A stretch of 64,000 bases of DNA from Gigaspora rosea (lineage: Eukaryota > Glomeromycota > Glomeromycetes > Diversisporales > Gigasporaceae): NCBI GenBank assembly GCA_003550325.1, contig QKWP01002103.1:18850-82849 (forward strand). The letters are read 5' to 3'. Positions 43,671 to 54,866 of the stretch are shown piece by piece. The position numbers were made by a program, and so were the translations under genes. Below the pieces are notes generated by a model that was given only the letters and a program-made list of their open reading frames with translations, was not told where the DNA came from and did no database searches. How positions within the stretch are numbered: position 1 is the first letter of the stretch; each line of letters begins with the position of its first letter.

Positions 43671-45226
43671 ATTTATGATTATGGTTTAGGTGTATGGATT
43701 AGGGTTAGTTATAAGTGTATAAAGCGGGTTAGGTTTTAAATTGACATGTTATACTAAATTCTATTCCTACTATAGGTATAACAAGAGTATTACATAGTAA
43801 CGGTAGCTTATGCGATTTGGTGAAGACTTTGGATTCACGATTAGAAAAAGAGGCTGAGTGGAATCGTTTTTTTTGAGTATCAGACTCTGTCATCATGTGT
43901 TGGGATTGCATCTGTTAGTAGTGAGATATTGCCCGCTGTTGACCATATACTCTCTGAATATTTGACCCCACAAATTCTTTCTATCGAGCATATTGAAATG
44001 GCATAGTGTTTATACTTCGATACAATATTGGTTGACTTAATAGCAATTGGATTGGATGATGAGAATGAGAATATAGGTGATCGATTTATGGAAGATGTTT
44101 ATGACGCGAAGCAGATTTTACTCAAATCAATGGTATCAAAAGTGGATCAAATTAATATTAAAGAAACCTGGCAAATCACTGATAAACGACCTGGAAACAA
44201 CCGGAGAAAACACTTCGTTATTGTCCTCAATTCTATCTCATATATGTGCACATGTATATTAAATATATCCTGTGGTGTTCTATGTCGGCATTACTTTCAA
44301 GTAATGTTGGTGTCACAAATTTCTGGATTTCATATCGGAATGGTGGCGTCGTGTTGGTATTGTGACAGTAAGAAAAAGGAAATTGATCAGGAAAATGTGA
44401 TTTTTGCAAATTCGGATGCTAGTGAAGCTCAACAAGGTCAAAAAGCACCTTTGATTCCTCAACCTTTTACAGTTCCCCGTTCAATAGCTATAAACAACCG
44501 AAGTGCAGCAGCCAGACGTTCCAAATATGGTGAAATTTGGGGTCTTGCGCGGCAAGCTGTACAATTGGCTATAGAATGCGATGATAATGATATGGAGCTA
44601 TGGTTAAAATGCTTTATTAGTCAAAAGAAGCGTCTTTTAATACAAAATGAAGAGCCTAAAGACAGTGAAAACAGCGAAGACAGCGAAGATAGCGAAGACA
44701 GTGAAAAGGAAAATAATTCTGCAATCAAAAATCCACCGATTACCAAGCATAGGGGCAGGCCTGCGACTAAAAGATTCAAGTTGGCCACAGAAAAGCCTCG
44801 TCGTCAGCCATATACATGTCGAATCTGTGGTAAAACTGGGCACAATAAGGCAAGATGCCAGAAGAAAGACGGTTAATTTGATGTTGATGGGTTATTTGGT
44901 TGATATGTGATGTGTGGTTGCTATTGGATGTATGATTGTTGCGATTGTTATTGATGTGTGTTTATATTGTGTTACGTGTGATTGTTGTATATTTGGTACG
45001 CTATGTTATTGATTAACTGCACCTGAGCGATTCTTATTAGAATAGATGTGAAATTCGATAGTACATACGATTGAAAAGATGTAATTGGGTAAGTATGTGC
45101 TATAGGGAAATCGGCTATCGTATGTACGTAACGTACGTAATGTACGTACTATCGTAGTTTCATGTGTCTATTCTAATATACATTATTTCGCTATTAACTC
45201 CAAGGTTCCGAGTCTGATGAAATAAT

Positions 45227-45302
45227 GCGCAGGGGTGTAATTTCGAATTTTGGCCCGAATTAAGCTTAATTTGGGCCAAAATTCGAAATTATACCCCTGC
45301 GC
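45227..45302. repeat. Near-perfect 76-bp palindrome
   Basis: GCGCAGGGGTGTAATTTCGA, TTTTGGCCCGAATTAAGC and the inverse to ACCCCTGCGC, centred on AATTAAGCTTAATT. Two or three mismatches in 38-base arms. It lies in MULE 1 after the transposase gene. Could be a hairpin MITE or act in transcript 3'-end formation. Confidence 0.85.
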
Positions 45303-45795
45303 GTTAATTCGTGAAAATCCAGTAAGTTGCATATTCGAATTGCAAGTATATACGTAGTACTGTTCCAAATCCTAGGATTTGAATTTGTATTTGGAATTTT
45401 TTATTATAATTAATAAAATTTGAATTTTATATATAAAGTCATGTGATTTGAATTAATAATAAATATATTGTGATAAATAACAAATGTTGCATGCTGTTAT
45501 AAATAAATTTGTCCTTTTTTTTTTTTTAATTTGTTTTCTCTTTTTTTTTTAAACCCACTTTTTTGAAATTTTACTTTTTTTTTTCTTTTTTTTTTATAAT
45601 TAAACTATAAAATTTTTTATATCACTCAGATGACCCGTATTACCACCTGCAGGTAATCCATAGTAAAATTTTTCTACAATCTAGTGTTTATTGGGTAACC
45701 TGGATGACTCACCCACAGGCGACCCAAATTGGAATTTTTATGACAGGTCAGAATACTAGATTAGACAATATCAATATTGTTTATTTTTTGCAAAC

Positions 45796-47560
45796 TTAAT
45801 ACTCTTTTATAGTATAATAAAAATCAAAAAAATTGTATTTGGCAATTTTACTTAAAAGAAAAAATCTTTGTTTTTTTTTTATTAAAGTATCTATCTTGTA
45901 ACTTAAAACCTTTTTATTCAAGATATTAGGACTTTTGTAGCCCATATAGAGGTCATTAGTATTTGTTACATAGATGAGAATATAACTAGCCATATGTACA
46001 CTTTTGGTATCTAATTTAAGTAGTCTGCTCTAAAGTTCTACACTAGCTACCATATCTGCAACCCAACTATTAGAATTGTCTATTTAAACTTTTTGATCTT
46101 TTTTTTACCAATCATCTTGTATCACTAAAACAGTCCCAATACGTAAATTAGTCAGACAGTTCTGAACACTTATTTATTATTTTTAGGACCCAGTTAGTTA
46201 GGGAGCTTCCAGAAATTACGTAATTTTTTGTTACTAATAAATTTCAAAATTTTACCCCACCCACCCACACCTGATACCCTATTAGCCAATCAAATTTTAT
46301 ATTTTTTAAAAATTATTTATATGTCCAATTTTTTGAATTGATAATAACTTTTGATCCACTGGTCCATTTTGTATGATTTAACTACCAAAATGCTCGTCTC
46401 GATAAGACGATTCTAACAAGCCCAAAATCGTTAAAATCTAATTACAGGATCCCAAGAACGTTCAACTTTTGTGTAATTTTAATAGTGATTTTTTAGAATC
46501 ATTAAGTAAATTTCTTTAACATTGAATAACTTTTGATCCACTGGTCCGTTTTGGATGATTTAACTACCAAAATGTTCGTCTCAGTGAGACGATTCTAACA
46601 AGCCTAAAATCGCTAAATTCCAATCACAGAATCACAAGATCGATAAAGATTTGTATTGTTAATAACAATACAAATCTTTATCGATCTTGGAATCCTGTAA
46701 TTGGAATTCAGCGATTTTGGGCTTGCTAGAATCGTCTTACTAAGACGAACATTTTGGTAGTTAAATCATCCAAAACGGACCAGTGGATCAAAAGTTATTC
46801 AATGTTAAAGAAATTTACTTAATGATTCTAAAAAATCACTATTAAAATTACACAAAAGTTGAACGATCTTGGGATCCTGTAATTAGATTTTAACTATTTT
46901 GGGCTTTTTAGAATCGTCTTATTGAGACGAGCATTTTGATAGTTAAATCATCCAAATTGGCCCAGTAGATCAAAAGTTATCAATAATTTTATAATTTTAT
47001 ACTTTTGGCCAGAATTATAAAATTTTGACTAGAATTATAACCTGATATTTTGGCGACCCCACCCACCCACCCAAAAATTACGTAATTTCTGGAAGCTCCC
47101 TTAGTCCCAGTTTTGTTATTCTTAATAGGAAACTTGGTAGAGTGATATCTGTTCTTTATTAGTTATTTATCTACATTTCGGTAACTTGCATATTCACTAT
47201 AGCTTATACTTGCAGTCAAAGAATTATTTTGCAACTGCTACTGTTATCTACTTCTGCCCTTGTGAAATTCACTAACCCCAGTACCCTTCCTTTTTCCCAA
47301 CTACCAATCCAGTTAGCCCAGAAGAATTGGTCAGCCAGGCTTTAGATGCTTTGTGATTTTTCTTTTTGGTTTATGCTTTTGTAATATATGCCCTTTTTTT
47401 CTAATATGACTCTAGTGACCAGGTTGTGTGCCCTCTTTTGTTATAAAGGTCTTGTCTATTCAGTTTCAGTTTAGGTATTATTGAAAGAGGATCCCAGACA
47501 TCTCTAATATAGATCATAAATGATCTGCATAAATTTGAAGGTTTTTGCTATTCTAAAATC
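45796..47560 (-). pseudogene. Coding-like relic interrupted by the 900-bp MITE (origin uncertain)
   Basis: On minus, 46150-45796 reads DNSNSWVADMVASVEL (stop) SRLLKLDTKSVHMASYILIY...YMGYKSPNILNKKVLSYK; 47560-47300 reads FKFMQIIYDLY ... VWDP.. in several frames. Composition and length without random stops suggest a decayed gene, possibly the RNase H / C-terminal part of a retroelement. No diagnostic motif is seen, so the family is not assigned. Confidence 0.3.
46201..47100. mobile_element. 900-bp foldback MITE, TSD TTA
   Basis: GGGAGCTTCCAGAAATTACG and its inverse CGTAATTTCTGGAAGCTCCC, TTA at 46198-46200 and 47101-47103. The entire element is one palindrome centred near 46656 (GTTAATAAC). Each arm holds two copies of a module: TTTTGATCCACTGGTCC, GATGATTTAACTACCAAAAT, TCGTCTCAGTGAGACGA, TTCTAACAAGCC. 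No ORF. PIF/Harbinger-type by duplication and ends. Confidence 0.9.
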
Positions 47561-48058
47561 AAATAAATTTGCTAAAAATCAATTATTATATATAAATTTT
47601 TAGTAATTTGCTAAAAACTAAATTATTACATCTAAATGGAACTTTTTCCGCTGATCCACATTTCCAAAAAATATCGTAAACAAATTTTGGCTAGTGCCCA
47701 AAACATACACTAGTAAAGGCACTAAACTCATATAAGATAAAAGAAAAGTTACCTAAAATAAACAGTAGTTTAGTAAGTATACTTGAAACTAGCTCCTGTA
47801 GATAACTCACTGTTAAAGAAACTTTGTACTTTCGGGAAAATTTTTTGAAGAAATTTTGGGTCTGGTTGAGACCCTGTACTGCAGATCTGTTTTGTTCTGA
47901 TCAAATTACACGTAAACAAAACAAACAAACACTACCAAACAGGTAAACAAAGAAGTCACATCCGATCTACCAAACTGATCAAAAAAACAAATACGTCCGA
48001 TTCAGTCACGTGTATACACAACGTTGGATTCTTAAAATAGATTTCTAGAAAGTTGTAA

Positions 48059-49507
48059 ATGCAGATGGAGATAATCACTACACAATTAGATACAGTTAGA
48101 GAATTCTTAAACAATCCGATTGGAAAAATATTGAAGGCTATCCCTGTACTAAGATATGAAACAGACAACAAAGAACAAGAGGAGTTTATTGTTAAATTTA
48201 TGAACATCGCACATCCAGGAGTGGAATCAGCTGTTCTGCGAATCTTAGAATTACAAGAAACAGAAATTAAAAAACAAGAACAAGTAAATAAAGAAGCATT
48301 ACTTAAAGAAAAAGAACTTCGTCTACAAGAAGAGAAAGAGAACCAATTAAGAAAGGAAACTTTAGAAAAAGAATTAGCAGAAAAAAAGAAGATATTATTG
48401 GTGCTTTCAGAAACAGGCTGCCTAGATTATGGTACTGAGGAGCAACTTAGCAGTATTATGGATACAGAAGTAGAGAAAGATTTATATAAAGATAAAAATA
48501 AAAAGGACATATATGGGTCGATACATGCTCCGGAAAATAGGTTAAAGCTAAATTATGAAGAAAGAAGTCTAATAGAATCAACAAGCAGGCCTATAATCAA
48601 GTCAACCAAAGGAAAAGAAGTATCTTACGTGCCAAAAGAGGTGGAAGCAATCATAACAGAGGACTCTTATCCTAAACATGATATGGATAGGGAGTCAGAA
48701 ATGGAAATGACCAAAATTACTTTTTGGAATATACCCGCAAAGGGTAGAACGGACAATTTATATAAATTTATTAATAACTTTGGCCAAATAGAAAACTCAT
48801 ACCATACAGTCAATAGAGCCGGTCATGCTAAGCTCAAACTTTTAGTGTATATATCCTCTAATAAAAAAGAACAACTACAAAGCACATGGGCAATTCCACG
48901 CAACAATGAATTGTTGACTCATATGACTCTTGGAGAGAATGGAAAAGAAGTATTAAAATCCAGAAGGAAAATAATGGCTAAACTTTCTGGTCTACCACGT
49001 ACTGCAAATGAAGTAATCTTGTGGAGACAGCTTAAACACATTAAAGCAAAAATGGTTCACATTTTTAAAAATAGAAATGGTTATCAAAGGGGATCAGCTC
49101 TAGTAGAATTTGAAAACAGAGAGGATAAGCAAAAGGCACTTAAAACCAAAGTCAAATACTTTAATTCGACACTTAGTTGGATGCATGAAGAAATAGATGA
49201 CCTTACTATAGAAGAAAGTCAAGAAGAGAAACCTACCATTTCATGTAATCGTTTCATAAAAGAAGTAGGAAGCAAGAAAGAAAATAGAAGTATCGAAAAA
49301 AATACACCCACATCGCAAACTGATATTAATAACAAAGATTTACTCTTGGAAATTCTGAGCAGATTAACTCGTCTAGAAGGGTCACATAGAATTAATAATC
49401 GTGAAGGCTCAAATTTTTGCTCAGCACACAGAAGCAACCATTCTTACAAGAAAAGGTTCTTATATGGAGAACGGGCGAAAGACAAGGACTGGCCAAATTA
49501 CTCCTAA
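48059..49507 (+). CDS. LINE ORF1 protein, coiled coil plus RRM-like domains
   Basis: ATG 48059, 482 residues, no internal stop. Residues about 62-118 are Glu/Lys-rich heptads (a coiled coil that would trimerise the RNP). Two RRM-like folds follow: about 218-290 (KITFWNIPAKGRTDNLYKFI) and 307-385 (IMAKLSGLPRTANEVILW, GSALVEFENREDKQKAL). ORF1 proteins bind the LINE RNA. No CCHC knuckle, unlike classic Tad/I ORF1. The last 40 residues overlap another open frame (49401-49583: QHTEATILTRKGSYMENGRK, SRGRPKENW), so a late frameshift may have changed the C-terminus. Intact where ORF2 is badly damaged. Confidence 0.85.
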   Translation: MQMEIITTQLDTVREFLNNPIGKILKAIPVLRYETDNKEQEEFIVKFMNIAHPGVESAVLRILELQETEIKKQEQVNKEALLKEKELRLQEEKENQLRKETLEKELAEKKKILLVLSETGCLDYGTEEQLSSIMDTEVEKDLYKDKNKKDIYGSIHAPENRLKLNYEERSLIESTSRPIIKSTKGKEVSYVPKEVEAIITEDSYPKHDMDRESEMEMTKITFWNIPAKGRTDNLYKFINNFGQIENSYHTVNRAGHAKLKLLVYISSNKKEQLQSTWAIPRNNELLTHMTLGENGKEVLKSRRKIMAKLSGLPRTANEVILWRQLKHIKAKMVHIFKNRNGYQRGSALVEFENREDKQKALKTKVKYFNSTLSWMHEEIDDLTIEESQEEKPTISCNRFIKEVGSKKENRSIEKNTPTSQTDINNKDLLLEILSRLTRLEGSHRINNREGSNFCSAHRSNHSYKKRFLYGERAKDKDWPNYS

Positions 49508-49560
49508 TAGTAGCCGTGGGCGTCCTAAAGAAAACTGGCAGCACAGGCAGCAGGTGCTAG

Positions 49561-52500
49561 GAAAAAAAGGAGGGGAAAAATAATTTTTTGACTTTTGCAT
49601 TTTATAATATTAACGGGATTAAATCAAACAAAACCAAGTTAGAGAGTCTAGTGGATTTGATGGGTTTAAAAGAAGTAGATATAGTCGGGTTGTGTAAAAC
49701 AAACATTCAAGAGAAGGAAGATAAATTGTTAATGAATAAGGATGAAAATTACAGAAGTTTTTGGGCATTAGCAGAAGAAGACAAGAAAAAGGGTTCAGGC
49801 ATAGTAATAATCATTCATAAAAGATTTGAGAAGCACCTAGCAAGAGTTTTAAGATAGTCACCCTATACAATCGAAGCAAATATAGTATTTAAAAATGAAG
49901 CCTGGTACTTTTTCGTCGTTTATATCCCATCTAACAACAAAGAACAGGTGAAAGAAATTTGCAAAATTCTAGTTGACAGAGTTGAGAATATACAAAAGTC
50001 TAGCAAAGCAAAGGTTCTAATTATGGGAGATTTTAATATAGAGGCTAATAATAGTACGTTAAATAGCAAGGATCCAAACAGAGGTCCTAACAGAAAAATT
50101 CTATTACAAAAGCTATTAGATAGAGGCTTCAAAAACACTTTTACGTACTTAGAAACAGGCGTTAGTAGCACTACACGAAAAGGTTCTACCAAAGATTCAG
50201 AAATTGATTATATTTGGCTATCGCACAACTGGCACATTGATCTAGCAAAGTGCAAAATACATGAAATGAGCTTATACACGAATAGTGACCATCACATGGT
50301 TCTCGCCTGGTTGTTTGCTAGAAATCATACTCCTAGCCAAAATAGTGCTCAAAGACGAAGAGCAAAAAGCAAAAAAATTTGTATTGATACAAATAAAATT
50401 CAAGAAGAGGATTGGATCACTTTCGCAAAAAGAACTGATGAGATCTTAAAGTCCAAAGTAGAAAATCAGAAGAAGACAAATGGTGAAAGTGCTAAAACAG
50501 AAGAACTGCTTCTTCAGGAAGAATTGGATAGTAAATGGGATTGGTTAGAATCAAGTATAAGAACAGCAGCAAACAAAATTTTACCAAAAAAGCGTTTTAC
50601 TGCAGCGAAAACAAGGGATCCTGGTGAAAACCAAACTAACATTTTGCGGAAACTATCCAAACGACTAAACAAACTGTGTAGAAAAATTAAAAAACACATA
50701 GGACAAGTACCGAGTTTCAAAGACAAAGAGAAGTTAGAGAGCATAGAGAAAATAATCAAAGCAGAGCTAGAAGAGGAAATAATTTTTGAAAACGAGATTG
50801 ATTTATGGACAGATGAAGTCTACAAACAATTGGAACTTATGGCTAAATTGGTTAAGAAAGTATGGAACAAAAGAAACATTTTATTAGAAGAAACTAAGAT
50901 CAGGGAGTGTATAGAAGAAAGGTGCGACAGAATAGTTACAAATCAAAAATTGATGCTAAATAGTATTCTAGAAAGGCCGACTAGGAAAATTAAGATAGAT
51001 AGAGTTTGTGAAGATGTAGGAGATGACTTTAAGTTATATACAGAAGAAAAAGAAGTCCTCGACCAAGTGGAAATACACTTTAAAGAACAATTCAGAAAAA
51101 GAAATTTTGACATGAGAAATTTAAATCAAGTATGGCAGAAGCAATATAAACCAAAAGAGGATATAAAAGAAGAATGGTACGACCAAGTACTAAGTGAAAT
51201 TACTTTAGAAGAATGGGAACAGGCGCTTTCCACATCATATAACAACTCAGCTCCTGGAATATCAGGAATCACATACCCTGTCTTAAGGCGCCTAGGAAAG
51301 TACACAACAATCTTTTGTATCAGACTTCTGTCCGAGTGCCTAGCAAGTGGCAAAATACCACAAAAGTAGAAAGTGGGCCTATTATATCCTATACCGAAAA
51401 AAGAGGATTGGAATTTCAATTTGAATAATGTTCGGCCTATCATCCTCTTAGAAACAATATGAAAAGTTCTGAACAAAGTACTAATGCGAAGATTAGATCG
51501 AATCTTCAAGGAAAAAAAATACTGAAAGGTCCAAATTTTGCGGGTCTGTCAGGAGAAAGTACTGAAGATCCTATACACATTTTAAATTGTATAACAGAAG
51601 AGGCCCGGAAAAAGAAAAAAGAGCTATGAATCCTTTTCCAAGACATGCAAAAGGCCTTCGATTCCATAAGCATGGATTCTTTGGAGTTGGCCCTTAGAAG
51701 AATTAAGCTTCCAGAGAATCTCTGCAAATATATTGTCAATCTTTTCTCCAAAAGACAGTTTGAAATCATAACTGCCTTTGGTAATACAAAACAAGTCATA
51801 GCTGGTGATGGGATCGATCAAGGAGAGGTGCTTTCTCTTCTGGTCTGGCGTATCTTTTACGACTCTCTTTTGTGTGAGATTCAAAGATGGAGAAAATGAG
51901 GGTATGAAGTTGAGATAGAGTGGCCTGTAGATTTGCGTACTAATAAAATCGAACATATAAAATGGCAGCAAGCAGTTCTGGCTTATGCCGATGATACAAC
52001 CTGGATTGCCAAGACCAAAGAGGAGTTAGAAGAGATGTTAGAGTTGGCTGATGACTTTTACAAATTAAATGGCATTAGGATTAACAAGAAAAAACAAAAT
52101 TGATAGTGATTAACAGAAAGCAGCAAGCGTCAAATCAAGAATGCAAGATTTGCTCTAGCAATAGAACAGAAATCCAAGCAAAGGAGAAGGATAACCCGGC
52201 AAGGTTCCTCGGCATCTAGGTTTCTGAGAAAAATGGCAAAAACTGTGGTCTAAGACTAGTGGAACAGGAAATTCAAAGTTTAGTAAGGATTATTAAAAAG
52301 AAAAAGGTTACACTCGGACATTTACAATACATCAACAACAAGGTTTTAATCCCCAGAATAGAATATAGATTGAGATATAATATAGTAAGCAAGAAAGTGT
52401 GTGATCATTTGCATAGACCGTGGTTAATACTTATTAAAAACAAGGCAGGGTTGGCAAGTTCTAAAGCAAATGGAATACTGCATCATCGTAATCTTGTAGG

Positions 52501-54866
52501 GCTTAGAACTATCTGGCAAGCAAGGCTAGCTCAGCAAATACCAAGTCTAATTGAAAGATTAAATAACACAGGAACAGTAGGGTCAGTAACCTGGATTAGA
52601 CTTAGGCAAGCTCAGCTAGACAATAAAAGTACGGAATGAATTCTTTCTTGGAACACTGATAGATGCAAGAGTAGTGAGCTTCGATTAAATTTTAATGCAA
52701 AATTAGTACAAGAAGCAAAAGCAATTAAGATCAAGGTAGAGTGCAAAGAGTTAGAAGAAGCGCTAAAGCTCGCAGATAGACATAATAGGTAAATCTGGAC
52801 CCTTTTAAGTATTAATAAAAAGAAAAGTTTTTTGAAGAATAAAAGCAACCTTTGGATAATAGTGGAACAGTTAATCAGTCAAGACGGTGCACAATTGTTG
52901 ACATGGTCACAATTACAAAAACTTAGAGGCCTTAGTAGTTGTGGAAAAAACCATTGTGGTTTTGAAAAATAGAAGAGCTACTTATACACGATACTAAATC
53001 AAGAGAAGTAAAGTCCCAATTTAGATTAGAGTGTGGAAACAGCTTGGTGACCCAACCTACCTTGATACTGATTTCTAGAGACAAAAGAAAGCTGGAATGG
53101 GTCCTCTTCGGTTCAAATAGAGAAAAGACAGAAATAGGAAGAATCAAAAGGAAAAAAGGAGAAGCATAGAAATTGAGCACTGGACCGACGAAAAAGAAAA
53201 TGATGAGTCTCTAGTTAAATACGCAGGGTGTCAATTAGGGGAGGAGAACGGTAATAAGATATGCCTAATTAAGAAAAAGTTTTGTGAAGATAAAAGAGCT
53301 CTAAAAAAAGGAGTCGTCAAGAGAAAAGGGGAAAATAGAGCACTTTGTGAGATTCCAGTTAATTCCTTGAGCGCTCGTAGTGGATCGCAAATCCAAGCCC
53401 TGATAACAGTAACCCCAGATGTGGAAATATTTGTTGTAACGATGGGAAACTCATTAATTGATAAATATATTGTAAAGCAAGATTTTAGAATTAGACTCAA
53501 GGAAATAGCACAAAAACTAGCAGTATATCAGAATTTAGGTATATACACAGACGGTTCATTAGAGGAGTCTGAAAATAACACCCAGCCATGAAGAATGGGT
53601 ATTGGATGGATCATCCTTAACGAGCAGGATCAGGCCAATCTAGTTATTTTAACGCATTTTGCAGGTGCAATACGAGACTGGCCATCATCGACTAGAGCAG
53701 AACTAGGGGCAATAGGTATTGCTTTGCTCGTAGTCCCGCAGAAGTGTAAAATTAACATGTACACCGATAGTGCAAATGCAATTAATATGATCAAAAAAGT
53801 GCTTTGTAACCAGAAAACATCGAAAATTTCAAAGCTAAAGAATGGAAGCATTCTCGCGATGATCGAAAGTCTAATTAGACGTAAGGAGATAAATACCAAT
53901 TTCGTTAAAGTAAAAGGGCACAGTGGCATTTACTTTAATAAGCAGGCGGATAAGTTGGCAAAAGAAGGGTGTAAAAATGGAGAAGTGATTAGTTGGAATA
54001 TTGAGTGGTCGAAATTGGTAAAGGTTGTACCTAGTTGGAATCAGTACATAATAGATACCCCTATTAGAGGTTTAATAGATAGCATCACAAATTTGTATTA
54101 TAGCATAGAATGGTTACATACTAGTAGTATAGAGTATTTAGAAAGTAGGAATAGTATAGAGTCGGAAATTGATTGGAAGAGTATTTGGCGGAATTTGAGG
54201 AAAAATGCAGGGTCAAGATGTAGAAGTTTGCAAAGTAGTAGGGAATGGGTGTTTGATACAAAGTGTTTAAACGACTTACTGCCAACCCTAAGCATACTGC
54301 ACAAGAGGAACCCGATGATTTACCCAATAGATACCTGTATAGCATGCTTCCGGGAAGAAGAAGATTTGGAGCATTTAGCAAGATGCGAATTATATGAGAT
54401 CCTCTGGAGGAAAATCGAGCTCAAAGCTGCAAATCTCGCCCTAGAAGAACAGTTTCTTGCCAGAGGAAGAAAAAGAAAAAGAAATGAAAATGTCTTTACA
54501 ATGAAAAATGAAAGCACAGAAGTGGTCTTAATCGGACTATCAAGAAACGACAGGCTAGAAAACCGCATAAATTGCATAAGAGGAGTCTTCATAAGTAATA
54601 GCATTGAAAGTATAGAATTGCGAAATGCCCAAAAAAGATATATCTACGAGCTCAGAAGGGAGTTCAAACGAATCATTTGGATTTGCCGTTGTGAGGCGGT
54701 GAACGAATGGGAAAAGAATCAGGGTATCTCGAACAAGAACAAAAGGGAAAGAACAGTAAAAAGTAGGCTGCACAAAGAAAATTCACATAAAGAACCGCAA
54801 GAGAAGTGGAATCAGAACACAAAGCAAAGGAAAAAAAATGTTGGGACAAGGTTGAAATCTTTTTAA
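49561..54866 (+). pseudogene. LINE ORF2: EEP endonuclease - reverse transcriptase - RNase H, degraded
   Basis: Endonuclease: FAFYNINGIKSNKTKLESL, GDFNIEANN, SDHHMVL; the usual Glu (ET..) reads LCKTNI, a Lys. RT: LYPIPKKEDWNFNLNNVRPI, FQDMQKAFDS, GDGIDQGEVLS, AYADDTTWI. RNase H: YTDGS, STRAELGAIG, YTDSANAI, KVKGHSGIYFNKQADKLAK (all catalytic acids kept). A CxxC-x8-H-x3-C knuckle lies near 54331-54385. In-frame stops: TAG 49855, TAG 51367, TGA 51460, TGA 51627, TGA 51897, TAG 52217, TGA 52637, TAA 52790, TAG 52970, TGA 53589. Frameshifts: A8 run at 51512-51519, A6 run at 52089-52094, near 52972 and near 53160. There is no ATG at the start. About 1,760 codons, long for the group. Confidence 0.9.

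Larger units (their letters stand above)
41794..44876 (+). pseudogene. FAR1-MULE-SWIM transposase, lightly damaged
   Basis: ATG 41794. Exon 1 (to 42112) is a Ser/Thr/Ala-rich tail-like segment with repeats (STSYA.NAEV). The intron GTATTA..TTTTAG leads to exon 2 at 42205: FAR1/WRKY-GCM1-like DNA-binding domain (LSWNDVETFFKAYGRYHGFA). After a 152-bp MITE come the MULE domain (LNDNISKLNRYQMPLSLFLA, FVTDADPVMDSAV, LHCIFHINQNLPKNLKGKL, CVE), a second intron 43582-43775, a SWIM finger (CTCILNISCGVLCRHYF) and a CCHC knuckle (CRICGKTGHNKARC). It ends at TAA 44876. Lesions: TGA at 42459 where the sister protein has Trp, the MITE, stop codons near 43800 and a frameshift near 43875. DDE-type cut-and-paste transposase; inactive as read. 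Confidence 0.9.
40863..45758 (+). mobile_element. Mutator-like element (MULE) 1, 4896 bp
   Basis: Ends TAGTGTTCTGACC (left) and, inverted, GGTCAGAATACTA (right), flanked by GATTAGGC (40855-40862) and GATTAGAC (45759-45766), an 8-bp duplication with one change. About 130 bp at each end is filled with GGGTCACC / GGGTCAACCTGTGAGTC / CACCTGTGGGTTACTC tracts. It carries a FAR1-type MULE transposase on plus. A second left-type end (TAGTGTTCTGACTCAGGTCG) lies inside at 41318. Confidence 0.85.

Noticed and set aside
49588..54866. Firm claim of RIP
   Set aside because: Transition stops can only arise from Trp, Gln and Arg codons, so the Trp bias alone is not proof, and only one copy is visible.
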